From CAWIJJ01 sp963836425 (lineage in GTDB: Bacteria > Acidobacteriota > Terriglobia > Bryobacterales > Bryobacteraceae), in assembly GCA_963836425.1 (NCBI GenBank), contig CAWIJJ010000004.1, forward strand, positions 248,001 to 312,000: 64,000 nt of DNA, read 5' to 3'. The notes under the pieces were generated by a model that searched no databases, had not been told where the DNA came from, and was given only the letters and a program-made list of their open reading frames with translations. Below are positions 27,912 through 36,892 of the stretch, one piece after another. Numbering within the stretch: position 1 is the stretch's first letter; every line of letters begins with the position of its first letter. Both the position numbers and the translations under genes were made by a program.

Positions 27912-29008
27912 TGACCGCCCTGGAATTCGGCGGACTCGATTCGCTCGATGCCGCCATCGAAGCCCTGCCCAACAGTCCCGCGGTGTTTCTGGTGTGGCCG
28001 CGCGATGGCGATCCGTATCTGTCCAAAACGGGCCTTCTCCGGCGCCGCCTGCTGCGTCTGCTCAAGGAGCGCGAAAAACCATCGCGGCTGCTGAACCTGC
28101 GCGGCGCCGTGCAGCGCATCGAGTACCGGCTCACCGGGTCGTCCTTCGAATCCTCCATCGTGCTGTACGAGCAGGCGCGCCGCATCTTCCCGGACGGATA
28201 TTTGAAGCTGCTGAAGCTGCGGATGCCGCCCTATGTGCGAATCCTGATGGCCAACCGGTTTCCGCGCAGCCGGATCACGACGCATCTGACCCGCGGGGCA
28301 GGGTTGAACTTCGGGCCCTTTCGTTCGCGCGCGTCGGCGGAACGGTTCGAGTCGCAGTTTCTCGATCTTTTTCAGATGCGCCGCTGCCAGGAGGATCTGG
28401 AGCCCTCGCCCGCGCACCCGGGCTGTATTTACGGCGAGATGGCGATGTGCCTGCGACCGTGCCAGGGAGTAGTAGGAGAAGCCGAATACGGCAACGAAAT
28501 TCACCGGGTGGTGGATTTTCTGCGGAGCGGAGGCGATTCGCTGGTGCGCGCCATCGCGCATTCGCGCGACCGTTTGAGCGAGGAGATGTTGTTCGAAGAG
28601 GCGGCCCGCCAGCACCGGCGGCTCGAAAAGGTGCACGATGTGCTGAAGCTGCGGGACGAGCTTGCCTGCGACGTGGACAGCCTGAACGGAGTCGCGATCA
28701 CGCGGTCGCTTGCGCCCCAGGCCGTCGAGTTGTGGTTCGTACGCGAGGGCGATTGGCAGACGCCGGTCCGCTTCAGCTTCGAGGTGCGCGAAGGGGCCCC
28801 GGTTTCGCTCGACCACATGCTGCGCGAAACGTTCGCGGCGGTTCCGGCCCGCAAGCTGGCCGTGCGCGAGCGGCAGGAGTATCTCGCCCTGCTCGCCCGC
28901 TGGTATTACTCGAGCTGGCGTGAGGGAGAATGGCTGGGATTTCCGAATTACCAGGAGATTCCGTACCGTAAGCTGGTCAACGCGGTATCGCGCGTGGCGC
29001 ACACGTAG
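27911..29008 (+). CDS. UvrC-like GIY-YIG nuclease lacking the C-terminal endonuclease domain
   Basis: 365 residues. It aligns to the first half of UvrC: a GIY-YIG-like domain (PAVFLVWPRDGDPYLSKTG then LLRRRL; residues ~20-100), the Cys-rich segment (FQMRRCQEDLEPSPAHPGC...MCLRPCQG), and a UVR-like helical hairpin (EEMLFEEAARQHRRLEKV). The RNase H-type 5' nuclease and helix-hairpin-helix domains of true UvrC are absent, as in Cho. Its own C-terminal ~90 residues (from about VELWFVREGDW) are not recognised. The canonical GIY tyrosines are altered, so activity is uncertain. The last part of the gene is the source of the downstream tandem array. Confidence 0.75.
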   Translation: MTALEFGGLDSLDAAIEALPNSPAVFLVWPRDGDPYLSKTGLLRRRLLRLLKEREKPSRLLNLRGAVQRIEYRLTGSSFESSIVLYEQARRIFPDGYLKLLKLRMPPYVRILMANRFPRSRITTHLTRGAGLNFGPFRSRASAERFESQFLDLFQMRRCQEDLEPSPAHPGCIYGEMAMCLRPCQGVVGEAEYGNEIHRVVDFLRSGGDSLVRAIAHSRDRLSEEMLFEEAARQHRRLEKVHDVLKLRDELACDVDSLNGVAITRSLAPQAVELWFVREGDWQTPVRFSFEVREGAPVSLDHMLRETFAAVPARKLAVRERQEYLALLARWYYSSWREGEWLGFPNYQEIPYRKLVNAVSRVAHT

Positions 29009-30382
29009 GGGCGTTCCGGACAGCAGTCGCGGCCGGCACGCCGTCGAGTCGCGGTTCGTACGCGAGGGCGACTGGCAGACGCCGGTCCGCTTCAGCTTCG
29101 AGGTGCGCGAAGGGGCCGCGGTTTCGCTCGACCACATGCTGCGCGAAACGTTCGCGGCGGTTCCGGCCCGCAAGCTGGCCGTGCGTGAGCGGCAGGAGTA
29201 TGGTCAACGCGGTATCGCGCGTGGCGCACACGTAGGGGGCGTTCCGGACAGCAGACGCGGCCGGCACGCCGTCGAGTAGTGGTTCGTACGCGAGGGCGAC
29301 TGGCAGACGCCGGTCCGGTTCAGCTTCGAGGTGCGCGAAGGGGCCCGCGGTATTCGCTCGACCACATGGCTGCGCGGAGACGTTGGCGGCGGTTCCGGCC
29401 CGCAAGCTGGGCGTGCGCGAGCGGCAGGAGTATGGTCAACGCGGTATCGCGCGTGGCGCACACGTAGCTGGCGTTCCGGACAGCAGTCGCGGCCGGCACG
29501 ACCGTCGAGTCGTGGTTCGTACGCGAGGGCGACTGGCAGACGCCGGTCCGCTTCAGCTTCGAGGTGCGCGAAGGGGCCCCGGTTTCGCTCGACCACATGC
29601 TGCGCGAAACGTTCGCGGCGGTTCCGGCCCGCAAGCTGGGCGTGCGCGAGCGGCAGGAGTATGGTCAACGCGGTATCGCGCGTGGCGCACACGTAGGGGG
29701 CGTTCCGGACAGCAGTCCGGCCGGCACGCCGTCGAGTAGTGGTTCGTACGCGAGGGCGACTGGCAGACGCCGGTCCGCTTCAGCTTCGAGGTGCGCGAAG
29801 GGGCCCCGGTTTCGCTCGACCACATGCTGCGCGAAACGTTCGCGGCGGTTCCGGCCCGCAAGCTGGCCGTGCGCGAGCGGCAGGAGTACTGGTCAACGCG
29901 GTATCGCGCGTGGCGCACACGTAGGGGCGTTCCGGACAGCAGACGCGGCCGGCACGCCGTCGAAGTAGTGGTTCGTACGCGAGGGCGACTGGCAGACGCC
30001 GGTCCGCTTCAGCTTCGAGGTGCGCGAAGGGGCCCCGGTTTCGCTCGACCACATGCTGCGCGAAACGTTCGCGGCGGTTCCGGCCCGCAAGCTGGCCGTG
30101 CGCGAGCGGCAGGAGTATCTCGCCCTGCTCGCCCGCTGGTATTACTCGAGCTGGCGTGAGGGAGAATGGCTGGGACGCGAGGGCGACTGGCAGAGGCCGG
30201 TCCGCTTCAGCTTCGAGGTGCGCGAAGGGGCCCCGGTTTCGCTCGACCACATGCTGCGCGAGACGTTGGCGGCGGTTCCGGCCCGCAAGCTGGCCGTGCG
30301 CGAGCGGCAGGAGTATGGTCAACGCGGTATCGCGCGTGGCGCACACGTAGGGGCGTTCCGGACAGCAGTCGCGGCCGGCACG
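28721..30382 (+). repeat. Seven-copy mosaic tandem array derived from the 3' end of the UvrC-like gene
   Basis: The anchor TTCGTACGCGAGGGCGA occurs at 28736 (in the gene), 29055, 29283, 29516, 29743 and 29972; a seventh copy enters at 30175. Typical period is 227-233 nt. Each short unit has three parts: ~160 nt from the gene (28721-28880), ~34 nt of its last codons and stop, and a ~31-nt spacer (GGGCGTTCCGGACAGCAG...). Units 2-5 and 7 lack 28881-28974; unit 6 retains part of it. All downstream units carry GACTGG where the gene has GATTGG. Units 3 and 7 share GAGACGTTGGCGG, and units 3 and 4 share AAGCTGGGCG, so the copies are a mosaic. The period breaks the reading frame; no protein is preserved. 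Between 29009 and 30387 there is nothing else. Confidence 0.9.
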
Positions 30383-30387
30383 CACGC

Positions 30388-30393
30388 TATAAT
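30388..30393 (+). promoter_or_regulatory. Consensus -10 box 8 nt before the VWFA gene
   Basis: A perfect TATAAT directly follows the last spacer of the tandem array and ends 8 nt before the ATG at 30402, predicting a leaderless or 1-2-nt leader mRNA. No matching -35 was clear. Confidence 0.5.
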
Positions 30394-30401
30394 CGTGGGA
30401 T

Positions 30402-31355
30402 ATGAAACACCGGCTCGTGTTTGCGGCCCTGGGGGTACTGGGCGTGTCAGCCTGGGCCTTCGCGCAGAATCCTGCGCAGCAGCCCAAACCGCTTCCCGCC
30501 GAGCAGGAAGGCGAGGAGACCACGCGCATTCAGGTCGATGTGACCCGGGTGAACCTGCTGTTTACGGTCACCGACAAGAAAGGCCACTTCGTCGTCGACC
30601 TGAACAAGAACGATTTCGAAATTATCGAAGGCAAGAAGCCCCAGGAGATCCTGGAGTTCACAGCGGAGACCAATCTGCCGCTCCGGCTGGGGGTCCTGGT
30701 GGACACCAGCAACAGCATCCGCGACCGGTTCCGGTTCGAGCAGGAGGCGGCCAGCGAATTTCTGCGCAGCATCATCAAGAGCAATCACGACAAAGCGATG
30801 GTGGTCAGCTTCGACAGCGATCACTCGGTGGTGGCCGACCTGACTGACAACCCGGATGTTCTCGACAAGGCCATTCGCGATCTGCGCCCCGGCGGCGGCA
30901 CGTCGCTCTACGATGCGATTTATTTTTCGTGCCGGGACAAGCTGCAGCAGGATGTTCCGAAACACAAGTATCGCCGGGCGATCATTCTGGTGAGCGACGG
31001 CGATGACAACCAGAGCCATTTCACGCGCGACCAGGCGCTCGAAATGGCGCAGCGGGCGGAGGTGGTAATCTACGCCATTTCCACCAACATCAGCCGGATC
31101 GAGTCGGACGGCGACAAGGTGCTGCGGTATCTGACCGCGGAGACCGGCGGCCGCGCTTTCTTCCCGTTCAAGGTGGAACAGCTGGAGCGGTCGTTCGTGG
31201 ATATTGCCGACGAACTGCGGAACCAGTACAACATTTCGTACCGGCCGCAGCCGCTGGTGGCGGACGGGCTGTTCCATCCGCTGGATCTGCGGGTGAAGGG
31301 CCGCAAGGACCTGATCGTTCACGCCCGCAAGGGCTATTACGCGCCGCGCCTGTAG
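30402..31355 (+). CDS. Secreted VWFA-domain protein (acidobacterial VWFA-related type)
   Basis: 317 residues with signal peptide MKHRLVFAALGVLGVSAWAFA. Residues ~40-85 form the short beta-rich N-terminal part seen in this family (VNLLFTVTDKKGHFVVDLN, then DFEIIEGKK). The VWFA fold has a full MIDAS: DTSNS in LGVLVDTSNSIRD, the Thr in GGGTSLYDAI and the Asp in LVSDGDDNQSH. Metal-dependent protein binding outside the cytoplasm is expected; no ligand is known. Such genes are highly amplified in Acidobacteria. The upstream DNA is the tandem array. Confidence 0.85.
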   Translation: MKHRLVFAALGVLGVSAWAFAQNPAQQPKPLPAEQEGEETTRIQVDVTRVNLLFTVTDKKGHFVVDLNKNDFEIIEGKKPQEILEFTAETNLPLRLGVLVDTSNSIRDRFRFEQEAASEFLRSIIKSNHDKAMVVSFDSDHSVVADLTDNPDVLDKAIRDLRPGGGTSLYDAIYFSCRDKLQQDVPKHKYRRAIILVSDGDDNQSHFTRDQALEMAQRAEVVIYAISTNISRIESDGDKVLRYLTAETGGRAFFPFKVEQLERSFVDIADELRNQYNISYRPQPLVADGLFHPLDLRVKGRKDLIVHARKGYYAPRL

Positions 31356-31360
31356 ACCGC

Positions 31361-31777
31361 ATGATCAGCATTCGACGCGGGCTGCCGGAAGATCTGCCGC
31401 AGGTAGCCGGCATCCAGACCGCGAGTCCCGAGGCCGCACACTGGGATCCGGCCGACTATCTCGCGGGCGACCTTCGCATCGCCACAATCGACGGACGCGT
31501 GGCCGGCTTCCTGGCGGGCCGCGAGACCGGCGGCATCGAGTACGAAATATTCAATCTGGCAGTAGCGCCGGGAACGCGCCGGAAGGGTGTTGGCAAGGCG
31601 CTGATCGGGGCGCTTGTGGCCGGTTTCAAGGGTACTATTTACCTGGAGGTCCGGGAGTCCAACTTCGCTGCCCTGGCATTTTATAAAGCACTTGGTTTTC
31701 AGCAGCTTAGCTGCCGGGATTCGTACTACGCAGACCCCCCTGAAGCAGCTATTGTCATGAAGTTTCATTCATGTTAA
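31361..31777 (+). CDS. GNAT-family N-acetyltransferase (RimI-like)
   Basis: 138 residues of the GNAT fold. The acetyl-CoA pyrophosphate loop is LAVAPGTRRKGVGKALIGAL, followed by the strand IYLEVRESNFAALAFYKALGF, close to RimI-type protein N-acetyltransferases. The substrate is not known. It begins 5 nt after the VWFA gene, so it is probably co-transcribed. A RimI role (S18 alanine acetylation) is possible but unproven. Confidence 0.8.
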   Translation: MISIRRGLPEDLPQVAGIQTASPEAAHWDPADYLAGDLRIATIDGRVAGFLAGRETGGIEYEIFNLAVAPGTRRKGVGKALIGALVAGFKGTIYLEVRESNFAALAFYKALGFQQLSCRDSYYADPPEAAIVMKFHSC

Positions 31778-31888
31778 GGTGGCGATTAGACGGCTATCCG
31801 TCGAGCACAATAAGAGAAGAGATTACCCACCGAGCCTTGATTCCGAACCGACTCGGCGCGGCAACCTCATTGGGAGGAATTGCCCCAT

Positions 31889-32125
31889 ATGGAACGGAAC
31901 GCACAGGAAGAGTTGAAGGCGCATCTGATGGCCACAAACGAGGAGTTTCAGAGGCTGTCCAGCCAGCATTCGGAATACGCGAAGCAACTGGACCACCTGG
32001 AATCGCTCGCCCATCTGACTGACCAGGAACAGTTGGAGGAGGTGCGGTTGAAGAAACTGAAACTTCGGTTAAAAGATCAGATGGAAGCGATCGTGAGTCA
32101 ATTCCGGTCTCAGCAGGTCGCTTGA
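31889..32125 (+). CDS. DUF465 (YdcH-like) small coiled-coil protein
   Basis: 78 residues from ATG 31889, with GGGAGGAA nine bases before it (an in-frame TTG at 31880 lies inside the spacing). Almost entirely helical and charged: FQRLSSQHSEYAKQLDHLE, then LKKLKLRLKDQMEAIV, the DUF465 pattern. Function unknown; members are small coiled-coil proteins. A strong terminator follows 26 nt after the stop. Confidence 0.75.
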   Translation: MERNAQEELKAHLMATNEEFQRLSSQHSEYAKQLDHLESLAHLTDQEQLEEVRLKKLKLRLKDQMEAIVSQFRSQQVA

Positions 32126-32151
32126 ACGTCAGGTGCGCTTAATGGTTTCGA

Positions 32152-32190
32152 CCCGGTCGGTCCTCCAAGGCTGGCCGGGTTTTTGTTTTT
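32152..32190 (+). terminator. Rho-independent terminator after the DUF465 gene
   Basis: CCCGGTCGG at 32153-32161 pairs with the CTGGCCGGG segment at 32171-32179 over a short loop, and TTTTTGTTTTT follows directly. It ends only a few bases before the Smr gene start. Confidence 0.85.
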
Positions 32191-32196
32191 GAGGGC

Positions 32197-32466
32197 ATGG
32201 AAGAAGAACCCCTGCGGATTCCGCTCACCGACGTTTTCGACCTGCACTCCGTTCCTCCCCGCGATGTTCGCCCGGTCGTGGAAGAATACCTCTCCGAAGC
32301 CCGGCGCCTCGGTTTCAAAGCTGTGCGCATCATTCACGGCCGCGGTATCGGCGTTCAGCGAGAAATCGTACGTTCCGTGCTCGCCCGGGCCGACTTTGTA
32401 GTTGATTTCCACGATGCACCGCCGGAAGCGGGCGGATGGGGCGCGACGGTGATTACCCTGCGCTGA
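32197..32466 (+). CDS. Smr-domain protein, stand-alone
   Basis: 89 residues, a single Small-MutS-related domain. The motif FDLHSVPPRDVRPVVEEYL near the start and IIHGRGIGVQREIV (the HGRG motif) are diagnostic, and the end FHDAPPEAGGWGATVITL is the usual closing segment. Smr domains are nucleic-acid nucleases or binders; in bacteria stand-alone forms act on RNA or branched DNA, or in ribosome rescue. The ATG lies just beyond a terminator, so it needs its own promoter or read-through. Confidence 0.85.
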   Translation: MEEEPLRIPLTDVFDLHSVPPRDVRPVVEEYLSEARRLGFKAVRIIHGRGIGVQREIVRSVLARADFVVDFHDAPPEAGGWGATVITLR

Positions 32467-32568
32467 CTTTCTTTTCTCAAAACAACCGCCAAGTATTGCA
32501 TTTTCATGAACTAAGCCGAATAATGAGTGGGATCGGCGGTAGAGATCCCAGTTTCCATCGGAGAGGGC

Positions 32569-35500
32569 ATGAACACGCGATTGCGCAGTTTCCTGCAGTT
32601 GATCGTCGCCGGGATGGCATTCGGCGGAGTTGCCTCCGCCCAGACGCCAACGCCCGTTATTACGGGCCAGCTAAGCTCGTCGCTGATCAATCAGTTCAGC
32701 CCAACCAAGCCAAACGCCATTACCTCAGGGGTCCAGTTGCCGTCCGGATTCGCTCTGTACATTCCCGGGAATTTCAATGCGAACCAGTTCTACAACGTGC
32801 ACTGGGTGAACACGCAGACGGGATTCGAGGCTTTCCTTTCGCAGGGCGACATCCGCAGTTTCAGCAACAGCCTGATCGTGGTAAACATTCCGGGCAACAT
32901 TCCAGGGTTTTTCGGAAATGCGGTGAACGCGCGTCAGCAGGTCAATGTCACGGTCCAGGAATTCGTCCCGAGCTCGGAAAGTAGCGTCGAGTCGAACGCG
33001 GCTCAATTCTTCATCAATCCGCGCCCCGCAGGGCTCAACGTTACGCAAAGCATCACTGTGGGGCAGAGTTTCAGCGCCCCGATCGTCTCGGGAGGCACCG
33101 CGCCGTTTGCCGCTTCGCTCTCATCCGGAACGTCACCGCCCGGCTTAGGGTTCTCCTCCACGGGGACAATCAGCGGGGTGCCAAACACAGCCGGGTTATA
33201 TAACTTCGTCACCGGGATTACGGATACGTGGGGCGTGTCGGCAGTCTCGTCCGACCTGATAGAAGTTGTAGGCGTACCGTCCATCTCGTCCATCACTCCT
33301 TCCGTTGCGGTGGCGGGCAGCGCCGGGGTTCAGATTTCCATCACTGGAACCAATTTTGTACCGCCGGTCTTGCAGCAACAGAGCCAGGTCTTCTCCGGAA
33401 CCACGGTCCGGTGGACGGCGGGCACAGGCCCGGTGCTGCTCCAAACGCAGGTCCTGAGCGCGACCCAGATAACCGCTACGGTACCGGCTGCACTGCTGGC
33501 AACCCCGCTGGTCGCATCCATCGATGTTGTCCAGCCGACTGGCACGAGCTCGAACACGGTGCCATTCAGAGTGGTCGCCCAGTTGTCGATCACAACGGCC
33601 GCGCTCCCGTCCGGCACCCAGGGTGTCGCTTACAACGCCTTGGTCGAGGCTACCGGCGGCTCTTCGCCGTTCACGTGGTCGGCCCAAGGCCTGCCGGCCG
33701 GGTTGACCATCAGCACGGCCAATGGAACCATCAGGGGCACCCCGACCCAGTCGGGCGATTTCGACGTCGCCGTCTTAGTGGTTGACGGAATCGGACAGAG
33801 AGATAGCCGTACGATTCCCCTGGTGATCAGCCCGCCGCCCTTATCGATCACCACCGCGGTGCTGCCGCAGGGCACGGTCACGGTTCCTTACTCGGTCACG
33901 GTGACGGCGACCGGGGGAACGGCGCCGCTCGACTGGAGCGCCCAGGGTTTGCCCGACGGACTTACGATCAACCCGTCGACCGGCACGATCGCCGGAACAC
34001 CCACCGCCAACGGCAATTTCCTGGTGACGGTGACGGTGGCGGACTCGGGTAATCAGAGGGTGAGCCGGCAATATTCGGTCGCGGTCGGCCTGCCGGTACT
34101 GACGATTACGACGGCAGCGCTGCCTTCGGCCACGATGGGCACCTCGTACAGCACGACGGTTGCGGCTGCGGGCGGCATTCCTCCGTTTGTCTGGAGCGCG
34201 ACGGGCCTTCCCGGCGGACTCACGATCAGTTCATCGACGGGGACGATCACGGGCACCCCTACCGCCAACGGCAACTTCACCGTGACGGTGACGGTTGCGG
34301 ACTCGGCCAAGCAGAGTGTGAGCCGGCAATACTCGCTGGCGGTCGCGCTGCCGGCACTGACGATTACGACAGCGGCCCTGCCCTCGGGAACCCAGGGTGT
34401 GGGCTATGCCGCGACCCTGTCGGGCACGGGCGGTGTGCCGCCGTTTATGTGGACTGCGCAGGGGCTTCCCGGCGGGCTCGCCATTAACAGCGCCACGGGT
34501 GTGATTTCGGGCACGCCGGTTCCCTTCGGTCCTTTCAACGTCAACGTCACCCTGTCGGACAGCGCCAATCAAAGCACAAGCCGCCAGTTCACCCTGACGA
34601 TTGCGCCGCGGCCCCTTTCGATCGCTACGAACAATCTGCCTGCCGGGCAACAGGGCACCGGATACCAGGGATCGGTGACCGCGAGCGGCGGCGTTTCCCC
34701 GTTCTCGTGGAGCGCCAGTCAACTGCCTCCCGGCCTGGTGATCAACAGCCTTACCGGGCAGATCACGGGCACACCGACGGCGAGCGGCACGTTCCCCACG
34801 CGATTCACGGTGGTGGACGCCGCCCAGCAGACCGCATCGGCAACAATTCCGATTGTTATTGGACCGCCCGGTCCTCCGCCGCTCCAGATCACCGGCTCGG
34901 GGACGCTGTTGCCCGGCACCGTCGGCGTCCCGTACGCCACGGCAATTGCGATCAATGGCGGCACGCCCGGTTATGTGGTCACGCTTGCCGGCGGCACCCT
35001 GCCGCCCGGGCTAACCCTCATTCCGGAAGGCGCGATCAGCGGAATTCCGACCACCACCGGGACCTTCCGGTTTACGCTGCGTGCAACCGATGCGGCCAGC
35101 GCCACGGACACCAAGGACTACACCCTGGTGATTAACCCGGCGCAGTTGACGGTCACCGGCACGGTGCAGGACGTTCCCCGCAATTCGCCTGTCAGCGTGC
35201 AGTTCGGAGCCACGGGCGGCGTTCCGCCGTACACCTTCACGGCAACGGGAGCACTTCCCACAGGCACGACTTTCAGCAACGGACTGCTTTCGGGGACTGC
35301 GACGACTTCGGGCGCATACCAGTTCGCGGTGACAGTGAGGGATTCGACTGGCGCGACCGCCAGCCGGAGCTTCACTATCAACGTAACGGGACCGGTGCTC
35401 ACGCTCACCGGCACATTCCCCAACGGAGTGGTGGGGACGCCGTACCAAACCGGGTTCAGCGTTACGGGCGGCACGGCGCCATATACGTTCACGTTCACAG

Positions 35501-36831
35501 GGTTGCCGGCGGGATTGAGCGCCAACGGGTCGTCGATCAGCGGCACTCCCACTGCGCCCGGCACTTCGACTGTCACGGTCGCGGTGACAGACAGTTCGGG
35601 GCTCAGCACGAGCCAGACCTTCACGGTCGTGATCGGGACCGGCCAACTGCAGATCACCACGGCCTCGTTACCTGCCGCTGTCAGCAATGCCGCATACAGC
35701 TTCACGTTGCTGGCGGCCGGCGGGGTGCCTCCCTACACCTGGGCCGTGTCCGGTTTGCCGTCACCGTTGACCGCCAGTTCCGCCGGCGCAATCAGCGGGA
35801 CCGCGGGCGCGCCCGGCACATTCACCGTAAGCGCCACCGTGACCGACTCCCGGGGGGCGACGGCTACCCGGACGTTTACCTTAACGGTCGGCCAGCCGGC
35901 CCTTACCGTCACCACGACTTCCGTACCCGCGGGCACGGTGGGTACGCCCGTCTCCCTGACGTTTGCGGCATCGGGCGGAACGCCGCCCTACACGTGGAAC
36001 GCGGCCGGTCTGCCGCCCGGGCTGGCGCTTTCGTCAGCGGGCGTGCTGTCGGGAAGCCCCACCACCAGCGGGACCACGTCGTTTTCGGTTGCGGTTACCG
36101 ACAGCACGGGCGGGTCGGCCAACCGGCAGTTCTCCTTTACGGCGGCCCTGCCGGCGGCGCCTACATTGAACCTTACCGGTTTGCCGGCCACCTCCACACC
36201 GACCGCCCAGCCGCGCCTTACGGTGGGTATCGGCGGCCAGTTCCCGGTACCAGTGACTGTGGATCTGACCCTGACTTTCGCGGCCGACACCGGACCTGAC
36301 GATCCCACAGTTCAGTTTGCGGGCGGCGGGCGGACGGCCCGGGTGACGATTCCGGCGGGCAGCACGACAGCTCCTAACGATCTGGGCATACAGATCGGCA
36401 CGGTCGCCGGAACGGCTACCATCACGGCGAGATTCTCGGCTGCCGGGCAGGATCTGACGCCGTCGCCGGCGCCGACCCGCACGATTCGCATCAACGCCGG
36501 ACCGCCGGTGATTACGGCCGTTTCGGCCACGCGCAGCGGTTCGACGTTTACGGTGAACATCACCGGGTACGCCGTGACCCGCTCGGTGACTACGGCCAAC
36601 TTCACTTTCACGGCAGCCGCGGGCACCACGTTGCAGACGACCCAGCTCAGCGTTCCGGTGGACGCCATTTTCGCGCCGTTCTTTCAGAGCGCCGCCGGGG
36701 CCGCGCTGGGCAGCCAGTTTACGTTTAGTCAGCCTTTTACGCTGAGCGGCACCGGCCAGGTGGCTTCGGTTTCCGTGACCCTGGTGAACGCGGCCGGCAC
36801 GTCCAACCCGATGACGGCAACCGTGCCATAA
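32569..36831 (+). CDS. Giant secreted putative-Ig (He_PIG) repeat protein
   Basis: 1,420 residues from ATG 32569, which follows GGAGAGG. Signal peptide MNTRLRSFLQLIVAGMAFGG. After a ~150-residue N-terminal part and an IPT/TIG-like domain (VPSISSITPSVAVAGS), about eleven He_PIG repeats of ~87 residues run to residue ~1,200, each with the core GLPxGLxxxxxxGxIxGTPxxxG. Some neighbours are nearly identical in DNA (for example 34042 onward against 34303 onward, 261 nt apart). The tail (~220 residues) is a separate beta-rich domain. No membrane or sorting anchor is seen. Adhesin or matrix function is inference. Confidence 0.75.
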   Translation: MNTRLRSFLQLIVAGMAFGGVASAQTPTPVITGQLSSSLINQFSPTKPNAITSGVQLPSGFALYIPGNFNANQFYNVHWVNTQTGFEAFLSQGDIRSFSNSLIVVNIPGNIPGFFGNAVNARQQVNVTVQEFVPSSESSVESNAAQFFINPRPAGLNVTQSITVGQSFSAPIVSGGTAPFAASLSSGTSPPGLGFSSTGTISGVPNTAGLYNFVTGITDTWGVSAVSSDLIEVVGVPSISSITPSVAVAGSAGVQISITGTNFVPPVLQQQSQVFSGTTVRWTAGTGPVLLQTQVLSATQITATVPAALLATPLVASIDVVQPTGTSSNTVPFRVVAQLSITTAALPSGTQGVAYNALVEATGGSSPFTWSAQGLPAGLTISTANGTIRGTPTQSGDFDVAVLVVDGIGQRDSRTIPLVISPPPLSITTAVLPQGTVTVPYSVTVTATGGTAPLDWSAQGLPDGLTINPSTGTIAGTPTANGNFLVTVTVADSGNQRVSRQYSVAVGLPVLTITTAALPSATMGTSYSTTVAAAGGIPPFVWSATGLPGGLTISSSTGTITGTPTANGNFTVTVTVADSAKQSVSRQYSLAVALPALTITTAALPSGTQGVGYAATLSGTGGVPPFMWTAQGLPGGLAINSATGVISGTPVPFGPFNVNVTLSDSANQSTSRQFTLTIAPRPLSIATNNLPAGQQGTGYQGSVTASGGVSPFSWSASQLPPGLVINSLTGQITGTPTASGTFPTRFTVVDAAQQTASATIPIVIGPPGPPPLQITGSGTLLPGTVGVPYATAIAINGGTPGYVVTLAGGTLPPGLTLIPEGAISGIPTTTGTFRFTLRATDAASATDTKDYTLVINPAQLTVTGTVQDVPRNSPVSVQFGATGGVPPYTFTATGALPTGTTFSNGLLSGTATTSGAYQFAVTVRDSTGATASRSFTINVTGPVLTLTGTFPNGVVGTPYQTGFSVTGGTAPYTFTFTGLPAGLSANGSSISGTPTAPGTSTVTVAVTDSSGLSTSQTFTVVIGTGQLQITTASLPAAVSNAAYSFTLLAAGGVPPYTWAVSGLPSPLTASSAGAISGTAGAPGTFTVSATVTDSRGATATRTFTLTVGQPALTVTTTSVPAGTVGTPVSLTFAASGGTPPYTWNAAGLPPGLALSSAGVLSGSPTTSGTTSFSVAVTDSTGGSANRQFSFTAALPAAPTLNLTGLPATSTPTAQPRLTVGIGGQFPVPVTVDLTLTFAADTGPDDPTVQFAGGGRTARVTIPAGSTTAPNDLGIQIGTVAGTATITARFSAAGQDLTPSPAPTRTIRINAGPPVITAVSATRSGSTFTVNITGYAVTRSVTTANFTFTAAAGTTLQTTQLSVPVDAIFAPFFQSAAGAALGSQFTFSQPFTLSGTGQVASVSVTLVNAAGTSNPMTATVP

Positions 36832-36870
36832 CGAGGGCGCCGCGAACAGCAGCGCCCGGTTTTTCAACTG

Positions 36871-36879
36871 TGATACTCT
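36871..36879 (+). promoter_or_regulatory. Extended -10-like element of recO
   Basis: TGATACTCT matches TGnTAnnnT and ends 13 nt before the GTG start of recO. The sequence after it (GAAATTTCC) repeats that of the thrS upstream region. Confidence 0.4.
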
Positions 36880-36892
36880 GAAATTTCCACGT

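Noticed and set aside
28721..30382. Tandem array considered as a CRISPR array or a family of small genes
   Set aside because: Units are ~229 nt with no unique spacers, and the period shifts the reading frame at each copy with in-frame stops, so neither CRISPR nor tandem genes fits.
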